Below are positions 41,896 to 52,747 of a stretch of 64,000 nucleotides of DNA, piece by piece. The translations under genes were made by a program, and so were the position numbers. Under the pieces are notes generated by a model, which ran no database searches, had not been told where the DNA came from, and saw nothing but the letters and a program-made list of their open reading frames with translations. The stretch comes from Sphingobium sp. DEHP117 (GTDB lineage: Bacteria; Pseudomonadota; Alphaproteobacteria; Sphingomonadales; Sphingomonadaceae). The stretch covers positions 124,001 to 188,000 of the forward strand of contig NZ_JAPFBJ010000003.1 in the NCBI RefSeq assembly GCF_030867385.1. Reading direction: 5' to 3'. Numbering within the stretch: position 1 is the first letter of the stretch; each line of letters starts with the position of its first letter.

Positions 41896-44469
41896 TCAGC
41901 GCCCAGCGGGGCTGACGCCCAACAGATCTTCCACCGCCCGCAAAAGATTTCCGCTGGTATAGGGCTTCTGAACCACGGGCCGCGCTCGGTGCTCCATCGG
42001 CAGATTGGCTTGCTCGCCATAACCCGACGCGAAGAAGAAGGGCACGCCCATGTCCTTCAGGCGATCGGCGATGCCGAAGCTGGTCTGATCACCCAGATTG
42101 ATATCGAGGATGGCGAAATCGGGCTGTGAGTCGTCGAGCAGGTCATGCGCGGCGTCAGGCGTCGATGCCGTGGTCAGGGACGCACCAAAGCGCTGGAGTA
42201 TATCCTCGGCATCCATCGCGATGATCAGGCTGTCCTCCACCAGCATCACGGAAAGCCCTGCCAGCAGCTCGGGTTGCACCGGCACGTCCTGCCTGTGGGG
42301 AGCATGGGGAAGGCGAATGCGCGACTTCAAGCCTGCGGGCGGTTCGCTGACGTGCCGCTTGGGGATGCAGAAACGCGCATGCACCCCGCCGACTTCATAA
42401 ACAATCTTCGCCGCGCCTCCCAGATCATAGGGCACGGAGCGTTCGATGATCGTTGTGCCAAAACCCTTGCGCGTGGGTTGGCGCACAGCAGGCCCTCCCG
42501 ATTCCCGCCAGTCGATGACCAGATCGCGGTTGTCGTCCAACGCCCATGTAAGGCTGACCTGCCCATCGGCAGAAAGGCTGCCATATTTGGTGGAGTTGGT
42601 GACCAGTTCGTGAATGACGAGCGCCATGGTCGAATAGGCTTGTGGATTGAGGAGTACGGCCGGTCCTTCGGAGATGATCGAGTTCTGCTTGTGCACGGCA
42701 AAGGCGGCGGCTTCCGCCTCGATCAACGCTTCCAGCGGAGCAGGCCCCCAATGGTCGTCCGTAATCTGGTTGTGTGCGCGGGCCAGGGCGTGAATGCGGC
42801 CATCGACGACCTTCACGAATTCCTTGACTGCCTCCTTATCCGGTTCGGATTGCCTGATGAGACCGCGTATGACGCCCAAAATATTGCGCACGCGGTGATT
42901 GAGTTCAGCAATCAGCAGTTCCTGCCTGGCGTTCGCCTGATGCCGCTCGGACGCCGCCTCGTCAGCCAGGCGCAGCACCACTTCGATCAATGTGGCGCGC
43001 AACGTCTCTGCCACGCGCAACTGCGAAGGCGTAAAGGCCGCAGACTTGCCCTCGACCTGCTCCTGCCATTCGGCGAAGCTCTGCCGGGGGGTGAGGCGCG
43101 GGCCGTTCGGACCATATTCGACAGGTTTATAGGGGTCCCCCGCCCATCGTACCGATTCCTTCATCTCCGAGCGGAACAGCACGACATAATCGCGTGGAGA
43201 CCGGGAGATCGGGATAGCAAGCAGCCCCGCCGCCTCGCGCGCGAAACTTTCGGCCCCATCGACGAGAGAACCGATGTGATCGGTGGCGAAGACCTTTCCG
43301 GCCGCCGTCGCGTTCAGCGCGCGGACGATGCGGCGAAAGTCGTCGGTCGGCGGCGTGGTGCCCGAAAAAGCATAAGAGCCGTTGATCCACACCCCGACGC
43401 CGTCGGCGGGGATCGTGCGGGTCAATATGTCGGCCAGCCAGTCGGGGTCTTTGAGCAGGGTCTCATCCGAAGCCACCGCTCCGAGGAGCTGATCGGAAAT
43501 GTCACGCGCGCGGCGTTCATACTCTACCAGCTCCCGCCGCTCGCGGCTTTCCAGCCGAAGCGAGAACATCTGGGAAAACAGCTCCGCTAGCGAGCGCTTA
43601 TGGAAGTCCGGCGAGAGCGGCGCGTAATGATGACAGGCGAACAGCCCCCATAGCTTGTCGTCGACGATGATCGAAATCGACAGGGACGCGGCCACGCCCA
43701 TGTTCCTGAGATATTCCAGGTGGATCGGCGACACCGACCGGAGCACCGACAACGAAAGATCGATCGGCTGCTTGTTTTCGTCCAGCGGCGGCACGACCGG
43801 CACCGGTTCGGCATCCACATCATGGATGATACGGATCAGGTTGCGAAGATACAGTGCGCGCGCCTGCTTGGGAATGTCGCTCGCGGGATAATGCAACCCC
43901 TTGAAGTTGCCGATCCCCGGCTTGCATGCCTCAGCAACCACTTCGCCATGGCCGTCGGGCGCGAACTTGTACACCATCACCCGATCATAACCCAGCAATG
44001 CGCGTATCTGACGTGCCCCTTCCCGATAAAATGCGTCAAGCGTGGTCTGGCCATCCAGCCGCGCCATCATCCACCGCACATTGCCCGTGGCATCGCTGTT
44101 GAGGTCACTGCCTGGTTCAGCCTCAAGAATGATCTGATTGGCGGAGAAGTGCAGCGCCACGTCAAACGGCTGTTCGTCGTTGCGCAAATGACAGCCGAAG
44201 ACCCGCTCCACCGTGTCCGAATTCACAAGATAGGCTACGCGGTTGCGCAAATCATGCAAAAGCCGGGGGTCAATGAAATCCGACAGCGGGTTGCCGATCA
44301 GAGTTTCCGGCTCGTGCCCGAAATACTGCGCCACGTTTTCCGAAGCTCGCGAGATGATCCAGTCGGCGCTCAGCGCGAGCAGAAACCCTACCGGTTGAAT
44401 GGCCCCGAGGAGGTGGATGGGTTCGCGATCGCAATTGGTGAGATCAACATGAAATCCGCCGTCCGCCAT
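41896..44469 (-). CDS. bphP: bacteriophytochrome HWE-type kinase with fused receiver
   Basis: An 857-residue red/far-red light sensor. The N-terminal TNCDREPIHLLGAIQP holds the biliverdin-attachment cysteine (about residue 13) in a PAS domain. A GAF domain follows with HYPASDIPKQARALY (PASDIP motif), then PHY (to about 510), and a HisKA_2/HWE kinase with ELNHRVRNILGVI and the NSTKYGSLS N-box. A C-terminal receiver (about 735-857) has VMLVEDS, the phosphoacceptor in FAILDINLG and the lysine in VVQKPY. An unattached receiver inside the same protein suggests a phosphorelay. The ATG at 44469 is preferred over a TTG one codon upstream. Confidence 0.93.
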   Translation of the reverse strand: MADGGFHVDLTNCDREPIHLLGAIQPVGFLLALSADWIISRASENVAQYFGHEPETLIGNPLSDFIDPRLLHDLRNRVAYLVNSDTVERVFGCHLRNDEQPFDVALHFSANQIILEAEPGSDLNSDATGNVRWMMARLDGQTTLDAFYREGARQIRALLGYDRVMVYKFAPDGHGEVVAEACKPGIGNFKGLHYPASDIPKQARALYLRNLIRIIHDVDAEPVPVVPPLDENKQPIDLSLSVLRSVSPIHLEYLRNMGVAASLSISIIVDDKLWGLFACHHYAPLSPDFHKRSLAELFSQMFSLRLESRERRELVEYERRARDISDQLLGAVASDETLLKDPDWLADILTRTIPADGVGVWINGSYAFSGTTPPTDDFRRIVRALNATAAGKVFATDHIGSLVDGAESFAREAAGLLAIPISRSPRDYVVLFRSEMKESVRWAGDPYKPVEYGPNGPRLTPRQSFAEWQEQVEGKSAAFTPSQLRVAETLRATLIEVVLRLADEAASERHQANARQELLIAELNHRVRNILGVIRGLIRQSEPDKEAVKEFVKVVDGRIHALARAHNQITDDHWGPAPLEALIEAEAAAFAVHKQNSIISEGPAVLLNPQAYSTMALVIHELVTNSTKYGSLSADGQVSLTWALDDNRDLVIDWRESGGPAVRQPTRKGFGTTIIERSVPYDLGGAAKIVYEVGGVHARFCIPKRHVSEPPAGLKSRIRLPHAPHRQDVPVQPELLAGLSVMLVEDSLIIAMDAEDILQRFGASLTTASTPDAAHDLLDDSQPDFAILDINLGDQTSFGIADRLKDMGVPFFFASGYGEQANLPMEHRARPVVQKPYTSGNLLRAVEDLLGVSPAGR

Positions 44470-44662
44470 CAATCCGCCTAGTCGATCCCTTCACTTGGCT
44501 GGGAAACCACCCAACGGGTTGTTGGTTCCGAAGGATAGGTTCGAACAGCTGGGAATCCGCGCGGTCGCTCAGGCCGAGCGACAGGTGAAGGCGTGGGAAC
44601 AGGCGCTACATGCTGGCCGTTACAGCCAGAGGCGTCTCGATGTTCCGGAAGAAATGCAGGAC

Positions 44663-45355
44663 ATGAAACTGATCGGCGTTCTGGGTGGCACGAGCTGGCC
44701 CTCTACCATCCCACCTTACCGAATGCTCAACGAGGAGGTGCAGCGGCGGCTGGGCCCGCACCATTCGGCCCGGATCGCGCTTTACAGCGTTGATTATGCC
44801 GAGATCAGAGCGAGCTTTTCGGGCGATGCATCGCGCATCCCCGCGCTGCTGCTCGCCGAAATCCGCACGTTGCTCAGCTTCTCGCCAGACTGCTGGATGA
44901 TCGCCAACAATACCTTGCACAAATTCCATGCGGAGATCGCACATCTGATACCGCCCGATCCCCCGATGATGCACGCGATCACGCTGGTGCGCGAGCATCT
45001 ATTATCCCGGCGTGTGGGCCGCGTGCTGCTCCTCGGCACCCGCTTCACGATGGAAGATGGCTATTACCACGAACCGCTTGAGGCGGCAGGGATCGAGGTC
45101 GTCATCCCGGAGGAACCAGACCGCGAGCACATAGGCGCAATCCAGACCCGGCTGGCTGACGGCGAAATGGATGCAGCGTTCGCGCCCTATTTTGCGGATC
45201 TTATCAAACGCGCGGCTGCGAATGGCTGCGAGGCCGTGATCGCAGGCTGCAGCGAGCTTCCCCTCGTCATCACGCAGGATATCTCGACGATCCCGCTGAT
45301 CGACCCGTTGCAGCTGCAATGCATGGCCTGTATCGACTTCGCGCTCACGCCCTAG
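44663..45355 (+). CDS. aspartate/glutamate racemase family protein
   Basis: A protein of about 230 residues with the Asp/Glu racemase fold. The N-terminal GVLGGTSWPSTIPPYRMLNE is a family hallmark. Of the two catalytic acid/base positions, the second is kept (AGCSELPLV), but the first is Asn rather than Cys (ANNTLHKF). YgeA-like members also vary here, so strict racemase activity is doubtful. The ATG at 44663 is chosen because the conserved fold starts there; an ATG at 44654 is also usable. It converges on egtB with a 4-base overlap. Confidence 0.8.
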   Translation: MKLIGVLGGTSWPSTIPPYRMLNEEVQRRLGPHHSARIALYSVDYAEIRASFSGDASRIPALLLAEIRTLLSFSPDCWMIANNTLHKFHAEIAHLIPPDPPMMHAITLVREHLLSRRVGRVLLLGTRFTMEDGYYHEPLEAAGIEVVIPEEPDREHIGAIQTRLADGEMDAAFAPYFADLIKRAAANGCEAVIAGCSELPLVITQDISTIPLIDPLQLQCMACIDFALTP

Positions 45356-46548
45356 CTGCGCGCCAACCGTATCCCGGTAAAAGCCCATCGCGCGGAAGGA
45401 GGAAAGAAGTTGCGATATGTAGGGCGCGCATGGCCCGCAGGTGTCGCCAGCGAGCCGCCCCGCAGCACATACTGGTTGACCATGAACTTGCCGTTATATT
45501 CGCCTACCGCGCCTGCTGCTGGAGCAAAGCCAGGATAAGGGCTGTAGGACGAGGCAGTCCATTGCCACGCCCTGTCGTCCACCTCATGGAGCGGGGCATG
45601 GGCCACAGCAATCTCCCATTCCGCCTCGGTCGGCAGGCGGAAACCGGCCCAGCGCGCGAACGCATCCGCCTCATAATAGCTGATGTGCAGCACAGGCGCC
45701 TCAGGGTCGACAGCCACTCGCCCATTGAGCGAAAAGCGGGTCCATGAGCCGCCATCTTGCTGCCAGTAAAGGGGCGCGGTCCACCCTTGCGCCTCCACCA
45801 CTGCCCAGCCGTCTGACAGCCAATATTCCGGGCGCCGATAACCGCCGTCCTCCATGAACGCGTTATATTCCCCCGCCGTCACCAAGCGATCCGAGATCGA
45901 GAACGGGTTAAGCCACACACGATGGCGCGGCCCCTCATTGTCGAAAGCGAAGCCGGTTCCCGCATGCCCGATTTCGTAAAGCCCGCCCGGCACATCGAGC
46001 CAACAGGGTGCGGTGGACTCTGGGACTAGCCCTGCCTCAAATCTGTAGGCAGGCTGCAGAGGGTTGAGCGAGAATGCATGCTGAATGTCCATCAGGATCA
46101 GCTCCTGATGCTGTTGCTCGTGTTGCACCCCGAGTTCGAGCAGCGCGGACCATCTCGTCTGCTCCACGGTCTCCATCAACCGGACCATCCCCGCGTCGAC
46201 ATGCCGACGATAGGCATAGACCTCCTCGAGCGTCGGCCGCGTCAACATGCCACGCTGCGGACGCGCAAACCGCTCGCCCACCCCCACATAATAGGAGTTG
46301 AACAACATGCCGAAGGCTGGATGAAACGGCCGGTAATCAGGAAGCAACGCCTCGAGCAGGAAGGTCTCGAAAAACCAGCTCGTGTGCGCGAGATGCCATT
46401 TGGCGGGGCTGGCGTCCGGCATCGACTGTATCTGGCAGTCTTCCGGAGAAAGCGGGGCGATCAATGCTTCGGTCTCGGCGCGCACCGTGCGATAGCGCGT
46501 CGATGGCGCGACCTCGGCTCCCTGATCGATGGCGGCATATGCGTTCAT
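45352..46548 (-). CDS. egtB: ergothioneine synthase EgtB (sulfoxide synthase)
   Basis: A 398-residue iron-dependent enzyme joining gamma-glutamylcysteine or cysteine to trimethylhistidine. An N-terminal DinB-type domain has the iron-binding AKWHLAHTSWFFETF and LLELGVQHEQQHQELI (HxxxH-type ligands). A C-terminal FGE-sulfatase domain has the GWTAPLYWQQDGG, RLPTEAEWEIA, WQWTASSYSPYPGF and VLRGGSLATP motifs. The start at 46548 (MNAYAAID) overlaps the egtD stop. No egtC or egtE is in the window. Confidence 0.92.
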   Translation of the reverse strand: MNAYAAIDQGAEVAPSTRYRTVRAETEALIAPLSPEDCQIQSMPDASPAKWHLAHTSWFFETFLLEALLPDYRPFHPAFGMLFNSYYVGVGERFARPQRGMLTRPTLEEVYAYRRHVDAGMVRLMETVEQTRWSALLELGVQHEQQHQELILMDIQHAFSLNPLQPAYRFEAGLVPESTAPCWLDVPGGLYEIGHAGTGFAFDNEGPRHRVWLNPFSISDRLVTAGEYNAFMEDGGYRRPEYWLSDGWAVVEAQGWTAPLYWQQDGGSWTRFSLNGRVAVDPEAPVLHISYYEADAFARWAGFRLPTEAEWEIAVAHAPLHEVDDRAWQWTASSYSPYPGFAPAAGAVGEYNGKFMVNQYVLRGGSLATPAGHARPTYRNFFPPSARWAFTGIRLARS

Positions 46549-47498
46549 GGTTGAAGCTCTTCCGCAACCGCTGTCCACACATGTAAGCCGAACAAGGCAT
46601 CCGGGTCTGTCCAGAAAGCCAATGGCTCCCACCCCGATGCCCGGGCGAGCAACCGCGCTTCTCCAGGCGCATATTTGTAACTGTTTTCAGTGTGGATCGT
46701 CTCACCGTCGCGCATGGAAAAGCGCCTTCCGGCCACCGAAAATCCGATCGCTCGCGTTGCGGCCAGATGCATCTCGATCCGTCCCAGACCGTCATGCCAC
46801 ACTGCCCGGTGCTCGAACGCTTCGACGGGGATCGTCCCGTCCAGTTCGCGGTTGATCCGCCGCAACAAATTGAGGTTGAAGGCAGCAGTCACGCCCGCCG
46901 CATCGTCGTAGGCCGCTTCCAGAAGGCGCGAATTCTTGCGCATGTCGATGCCGATCACCAGCCGCGCGCCTGACCCGAGCGTCGCGCGGAACGAACGTAG
47001 CAAGTCGATTGCCGCTCGATGATCAAAGTTGCCGATGGTCGAACCGGGGAAGAAGCCGGTCAAGGGACCATCGAGAGGCGGCAGGGTCAGCGGCTGGGTG
47101 AAGTCGCCTGCTATCGGAAGGATGCGAAGAGCGGGTCGGCTCGCCGCCAGGGCAGCGATCGACTCCTCAAGAAACTCTCCTGAAATGTCGATAGGAACGT
47201 AGATGGGGGCCGATGTTGCGTCGAGGATCAGCGGGGTCTTGGTCGCTGACCCCGCCCCGAATTCGATGAGCGGACGCCCCTTCCCCGCCAGTCGCCCAAT
47301 GTCGTTCGCATGGCCTTTTAACAGCGCGGTCTCGGTCCGCGTAGGGTAATATTCCGGCAGTCGGGTGATCTCTTCGAACAGCTCCGAGCCGCGAACATCA
47401 TAAAGATAGCGGGCCGGGATCGTCTTACGCGCCTGCGAAAGACCGGTGATAACCGCTTCGCCGAAATCGCCAAGGACAGGGGTGACGACTTCGCTCAT
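46545..47498 (-). CDS. egtD: L-histidine N-alpha-methyltransferase EgtD
   Basis: A 317-residue SAM-dependent enzyme that trimethylates histidine to hercynine, the first step of ergothioneine synthesis. It has ARYLYDVRGSELFEEITRLPEYYPTR (quoted in part), the SAM-binding LIEFGAGSATKTPLIL and FFPGSTIGNFD. The C terminus has IHTENSYKYAP. The length is normal. Its ATG lies 45 bases downstream of the flavodoxin-like gene, and its stop overlaps egtB. Confidence 0.93.
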   Translation of the reverse strand: MSEVVTPVLGDFGEAVITGLSQARKTIPARYLYDVRGSELFEEITRLPEYYPTRTETALLKGHANDIGRLAGKGRPLIEFGAGSATKTPLILDATSAPIYVPIDISGEFLEESIAALAASRPALRILPIAGDFTQPLTLPPLDGPLTGFFPGSTIGNFDHRAAIDLLRSFRATLGSGARLVIGIDMRKNSRLLEAAYDDAAGVTAAFNLNLLRRINRELDGTIPVEAFEHRAVWHDGLGRIEMHLAATRAIGFSVAGRRFSMRDGETIHTENSYKYAPGEARLLARASGWEPLAFWTDPDALFGLHVWTAVAEELQP

Positions 47499-47543
47499 AC
47501 CGTCTCCTTTCTGGGGTGTTATGTCTGGTCCGGTCCTGCGGGT

Positions 47544-48155
47544 TCAGCCAACGGTTCCGGAATAGGGGCTCTGCTGCAAAGATCGCGCGAGATGGGCGGC
47601 GTTGGAGGCGAGCATGGCTGCGGCCTGCGAGACCTTTTCCGGCACTTCGGGCAAGTCCTGAAAATCCGTGCTGCCCATCGCTTCGCCGACCCAGTAGGAC
47701 ACAGCGGTGGCGGGGATCGTCCATCCGGTATCGTTCAGAGCCTGAAACACATTCGCAGTGATGCCGTGCGCACCGTCCTCGTTGCCGACGACAGCAAGGA
47801 CCGCGACCTTGGAAAAACTCGGCATCCGCCCCTGATCGTCGGTTTCATCGAGGAAGGCATCCATGCGCTCAAGCACGCGCTTGGCGATGCTGGACATTTG
47901 CCCCAGCCACACCGGCGTCCCGAATATCAGTATGTCATTTTCAAGAATTTGGCTGCGAAGCTCGGGCCAGTCATCGCCCTCGCCTTCATTCGAAGTGACG
48001 CCGGGCTTGATGTTCAGTCCAGCCACGCGGATCGTTTCGTCAAACTCGACGCCCTGCCGCTCCAGCGCATCGGCGATAAGCGCGATCATCTTGTCGGTGG
48101 ACGATTGGCCGGAGGCCTTCAACGTACAATTGAGGCCGATCGCTCTCAGCGCCAT
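47544..48155 (-). CDS. flavodoxin-fold NAD(P)H-dependent FMN reductase-like protein
   Basis: A 203-residue flavodoxin-like protein. The N-terminal AIGLNCTLKASGQSSTDKMI is the phosphate-binding loop for FMN, and IFGTPVWLGQMSSIAKRVLERM is the isoalloxazine-binding segment. Related proteins reduce quinones or azo or nitro compounds. It is co-directional with egtD, 45 bases upstream of it, so it may be in the same transcript. The ATG at 48155 is chosen; the longer frame lacks a ribosome site. Confidence 0.85.
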   Translation of the reverse strand: MALRAIGLNCTLKASGQSSTDKMIALIADALERQGVEFDETIRVAGLNIKPGVTSNEGEGDDWPELRSQILENDILIFGTPVWLGQMSSIAKRVLERMDAFLDETDDQGRMPSFSKVAVLAVVGNEDGAHGITANVFQALNDTGWTIPATAVSYWVGEAMGSTDFQDLPEVPEKVSQAAAMLASNAAHLARSLQQSPYSGTVG

Positions 48156-48435
48156 GCCTACTCTCCTTTTGGGATGAGATTGGGAAACCGGCAAACGCCC
48201 TGGTAAGTTCCGAGGCCAATCGATTGTCAGCTAAAGACGGGCAAATGTCTCCGGCTGCGCGTCCGGCCTGCCTCTTCTCCCTCCGCCGGGTTCTGGGCGA
48301 CGTTCGATTGGTCTCGATCCATTTTCGCTTCGTTGATGCGGCAACGTTATCGAGCCTGTTTTGGCGGTGCATTATGCAGATTGTAGCGCGCAAATACGGT
48401 GCGGGCTTTCATGACCGGGCGCCGCCGAGCTGAAT

Positions 48436-49719
48436 TCAGCGAGCGAAGAGCCGGACAGGGGCTTCCAGCAGCGTCTTCAATGCTTGCGTGAAGCTGGCCG
48501 CATCCCAGCCATCGACCACACGGTGATCGCAGCTGATCGAGATATTCATAAGCTTGCGCTTCTCTATGCGCTCTCCGCCCAAACCATCGGGCACGAACAT
48601 CGGCCGTTCGACGATCTTGTTCGGTCCGATGATGGCGACCTCGGGGCGGTTGATGACTGGTGTGGTCGCGATCCCGCCCAAGGGGCCGAGCGAGGTTATG
48701 GTCAGCGTCGAGCCGGAAAGCTCCTCCGAACGTGCCTTGCCGGTGCGTGCAACCTCCGCCAGCCGCGCGATCTCGGTGGCGAGCTGCCAGAGATTGAGCG
48801 CCTGCGCGCTGCGTACGACAGGAACCATGAGGCCCGCGTCCGTCTGTGTGGCGATGCCCATGTGGACCTCGCCAAAGCGCGTCACCACCCCCGCCTCGTC
48901 ATCATAGCGCGCGTTGAGCATCGGGTGGTCGGGCAGCGTGTCGCAAATGGCGGCAATGAGGAACGGCAGGACCGTCAGGCGCGGTCGATCTCCCCTGCCC
49001 TCGTTCAGCTCGACGCGCATCGCTTCCAGTGCAGTGACGTCAACTTCCTCGACATAGGTGAAATGCGGGATGTGGCGCTTCGACGCAGCCATTTTCTCGG
49101 CTATACGGCGGCGCAGGCCGGCAACCTTGACGGTCTCGTCAGGCCGGATAGCGCCTGCGGAAGGTGCGCGATAGCCCTGGGCGCCGTGGTAGAGCAGAAA
49201 GCTGTCGAGATCGCCATGTCGGACGCGGCCATCGGCCGTCTTCACCTGCGAGAGATCCACACCCAGATCGCGCGCGCGGGCGCGCACCGAAGGAGCAGCC
49301 AGAACCTTGGCCCTGGCTCCAGAGTCTCCAGGCGGCGCAGACTGGGGCGCAGGTTGCGACGCTTCCGGCGCGTTCGCTGCTTCGGCATTCGTGGAAGCGT
49401 TCGGTGGCAGGGCAGGTGCATCGCACACCACGGGCTGCTCGGTTGCCACCGGCTCGGCGGCAACTTCCTGCGTATCCCCCTCGACCTCTATCACCACGAG
49501 TTCGGAGCCGATTGACACCTGATCACCCACAGCACCTGCCAGCCGCACGATCCTGCCCGCGACGGGGCTCTCGATCTCGACGGTGGCCTTGTCCGTCATC
49601 ATGTCTACCAGCGGCTGATCCTCACCGATCATGTCGCCAACTGCGACATGCCAGTTTACAATTTCCGCTTCCGCTATACCCTCGCCGATATCGGGAAGCC
49701 TGAAAATATAGTCTGCCAT
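48436..49719 (-). CDS. bkdB: branched-chain keto acid dehydrogenase E2 component
   Basis: A 427-residue dihydrolipoamide acyltransferase. One lipoyl domain has the lysine in MMTDKATVEIESP (about residue 40). A linker rich in Ala/Pro follows, then a subunit-binding domain (VLAAPSVRARARDLGVDL). The catalytic acyltransferase has the ISCDHRVVDGWDA motif with the active-site histidine. It transfers isobutyryl and similar acyl groups to CoA after leucine, isoleucine and valine transamination. The ATG at 49719 overlaps the bkdA2 stop (TGATG). No E3 gene is adjacent. Confidence 0.9.
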   Translation of the reverse strand: MADYIFRLPDIGEGIAEAEIVNWHVAVGDMIGEDQPLVDMMTDKATVEIESPVAGRIVRLAGAVGDQVSIGSELVVIEVEGDTQEVAAEPVATEQPVVCDAPALPPNASTNAEAANAPEASQPAPQSAPPGDSGARAKVLAAPSVRARARDLGVDLSQVKTADGRVRHGDLDSFLLYHGAQGYRAPSAGAIRPDETVKVAGLRRRIAEKMAASKRHIPHFTYVEEVDVTALEAMRVELNEGRGDRPRLTVLPFLIAAICDTLPDHPMLNARYDDEAGVVTRFGEVHMGIATQTDAGLMVPVVRSAQALNLWQLATEIARLAEVARTGKARSEELSGSTLTITSLGPLGGIATTPVINRPEVAIIGPNKIVERPMFVPDGLGGERIEKRKLMNISISCDHRVVDGWDAASFTQALKTLLEAPVRLFAR

Positions 49720-50732
49720 CAGATGCTCACCACGCGCTTCAGAGCCTCGCCAACACGCTGCGGCCCCGGAAAATACTCCCACTCGAACGCATGCGGATAG
49801 GGTGTGTCCCACCCCGTCACCCGCTCGATCGGCGCTTCGAGTGCAAAGAAGCAATGCTCCTGCACCAGGGCCGCCAGCTCCGCTCCGAAGCCGCTGGTCC
49901 TCGTCGCCTCATGCACGATCACGCAGCGTCCCGTGCGCGACACCGACTCTACGATAGCATCGAGATCGAGCGGTATCAGCGTTCGCAGATCGATGATATC
50001 GGCGTCGATTCCGCTTTCCTGCGCTGCGCACAGCGCCACATGCACCATCGTTCCATAAGCGAGGATCGTGATTTCATCCCCTGCGCGTACCGTCCGCGCC
50101 TTGCCGAGCGGAACCGCATAATGCTCGGCCGGAACCTCGGCGTCCACATGCCCGGCCCAGCTTTGGACAGGGCGGTCGTGGTGCCCGTCAAACGGTCCGT
50201 TATAGAGGCGCTTCGGCTCAAAGAAGAGCACAGGGTCATCGTCCTCGATCGCCGCGATCAGCAGACCCTTGGCGTCGTAAGGGTTGGACGGAATGACCGT
50301 CTTCAGTCCGGCGACATGGGTGAAAATGCCTTCTGGGCTCTGGCTGTGTGTCTGCCCGCCATAGATGCCGCCGCCATAAGGCGAGCGGATCGTGATGGGA
50401 GACCACCACTCCCCACCCGTGCGATAGCGAAGGCGTGCGGCCTCGGAGACGATCTGGTCGGTGGCGGGATAGATATAGTCCGCGAACTGAATCTCGACGA
50501 CCGGGCGCTTGCCATAGGCTCCCATGCCGATCGCCGTCGCGATGATACCGCCCTCTGAAATTGGGGCATCGAACACGCGCTGCTTGCCGTAACGCTGCTG
50601 CAAATGCTCGGTGGCGCGAAACACGCCCCCGAAGAAGCCGACGTCCTGGCCGAAGATCATCACATCCGGATCACGCGCAAGCGCCACGTCCATCGCGCTG
50701 TTGATCGCTTCGATCATACTCATCGAGGGCAT
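49719..50732 (-). CDS. bkdA2: branched-chain keto acid dehydrogenase E1 beta subunit
   Basis: A 337-residue transketolase-like beta subunit. IFGQDVGFFGGVFRAT starts the conserved core, with FDAPISEGGIIATAIGMGAYG, then EIQFADYIYPATDQI and the C-terminal transketolase domain (ILAYGTMVHVAL). It forms the thiamine-diphosphate site with the alpha subunit. The ATG at 50732 (MPSMSMIEAI) is the family start, one base after the bkdA1 stop region. Confidence 0.92.
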   Translation of the reverse strand: MPSMSMIEAINSAMDVALARDPDVMIFGQDVGFFGGVFRATEHLQQRYGKQRVFDAPISEGGIIATAIGMGAYGKRPVVEIQFADYIYPATDQIVSEAARLRYRTGGEWWSPITIRSPYGGGIYGGQTHSQSPEGIFTHVAGLKTVIPSNPYDAKGLLIAAIEDDDPVLFFEPKRLYNGPFDGHHDRPVQSWAGHVDAEVPAEHYAVPLGKARTVRAGDEITILAYGTMVHVALCAAQESGIDADIIDLRTLIPLDLDAIVESVSRTGRCVIVHEATRTSGFGAELAALVQEHCFFALEAPIERVTGWDTPYPHAFEWEYFPGPQRVGEALKRVVSI

Positions 50733-50733
50733 G

Positions 50734-52246
<1,513 letters not shown>

Positions 52247-52717
52247 ATGCTTCCAGAACTGGATTCGTACGACCGCCTCATTCTCTCGCTCCTGCAGGCC
52301 GATTCCTCCCGCTCCAACGCTGACATCGCAAGCGCCATCGGTCTTTCCGAGGCACCGTGCTGGCGGCGGGTGCAACGGCTCAAAAAGGAGGGGTACATCA
52401 AGGCGCAGGTCAGCCTGCTCGACCGCGAGAAGCTGGGCCTGAACATCCAGGTATTCGCTCTCATCAAGCTAACGGCGGTGGGGCGGTCAAACCTTTCCGA
52501 TTTCGCAAGAGAAATCAGCGAATTCCCTGAAGTGCTCGAATGCTATGTCGTGATGGGCAATTCGGATTTTCTGTTGCGCATCGTCGCCAGCAATGTCCAG
52601 GCCTATGAACATTTCATGTTCGAAAAGCTTTCGCAGGTCCCGGGCGTTCAGGAGATCAACTCCCTCACCACCCTGTCGGAGATAAAGGTGACGACGCAGC
52701 TACCCATTGGTGCGTGA
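52247..52717 (+). CDS. bkdR: Lrp/AsnC family regulator, probably of the bkd operon
   Basis: A 156-residue Lrp-type regulator. The helix-turn-helix is SNADIASAIGLSEAPCWRRVQRLKKEG, and a C-terminal RAM/ligand-binding domain carries VLECYVVMGNSDFLLRIVASN. It is divergently placed from bkdA1 across about 283 bases. Known BkdR proteins are Lrp-family activators of bkd operons that respond to branched-chain amino acids, which supports the symbol by context. The ATG follows GAGGAAGGA. Confidence 0.82.
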   Translation: MLPELDSYDRLILSLLQADSSRSNADIASAIGLSEAPCWRRVQRLKKEGYIKAQVSLLDREKLGLNIQVFALIKLTAVGRSNLSDFAREISEFPEVLECYVVMGNSDFLLRIVASNVQAYEHFMFEKLSQVPGVQEINSLTTLSEIKVTTQLPIGA

Positions 52718-52747
52718 GGAGCCGGGATAAGCTCCCCATAATCAGCA

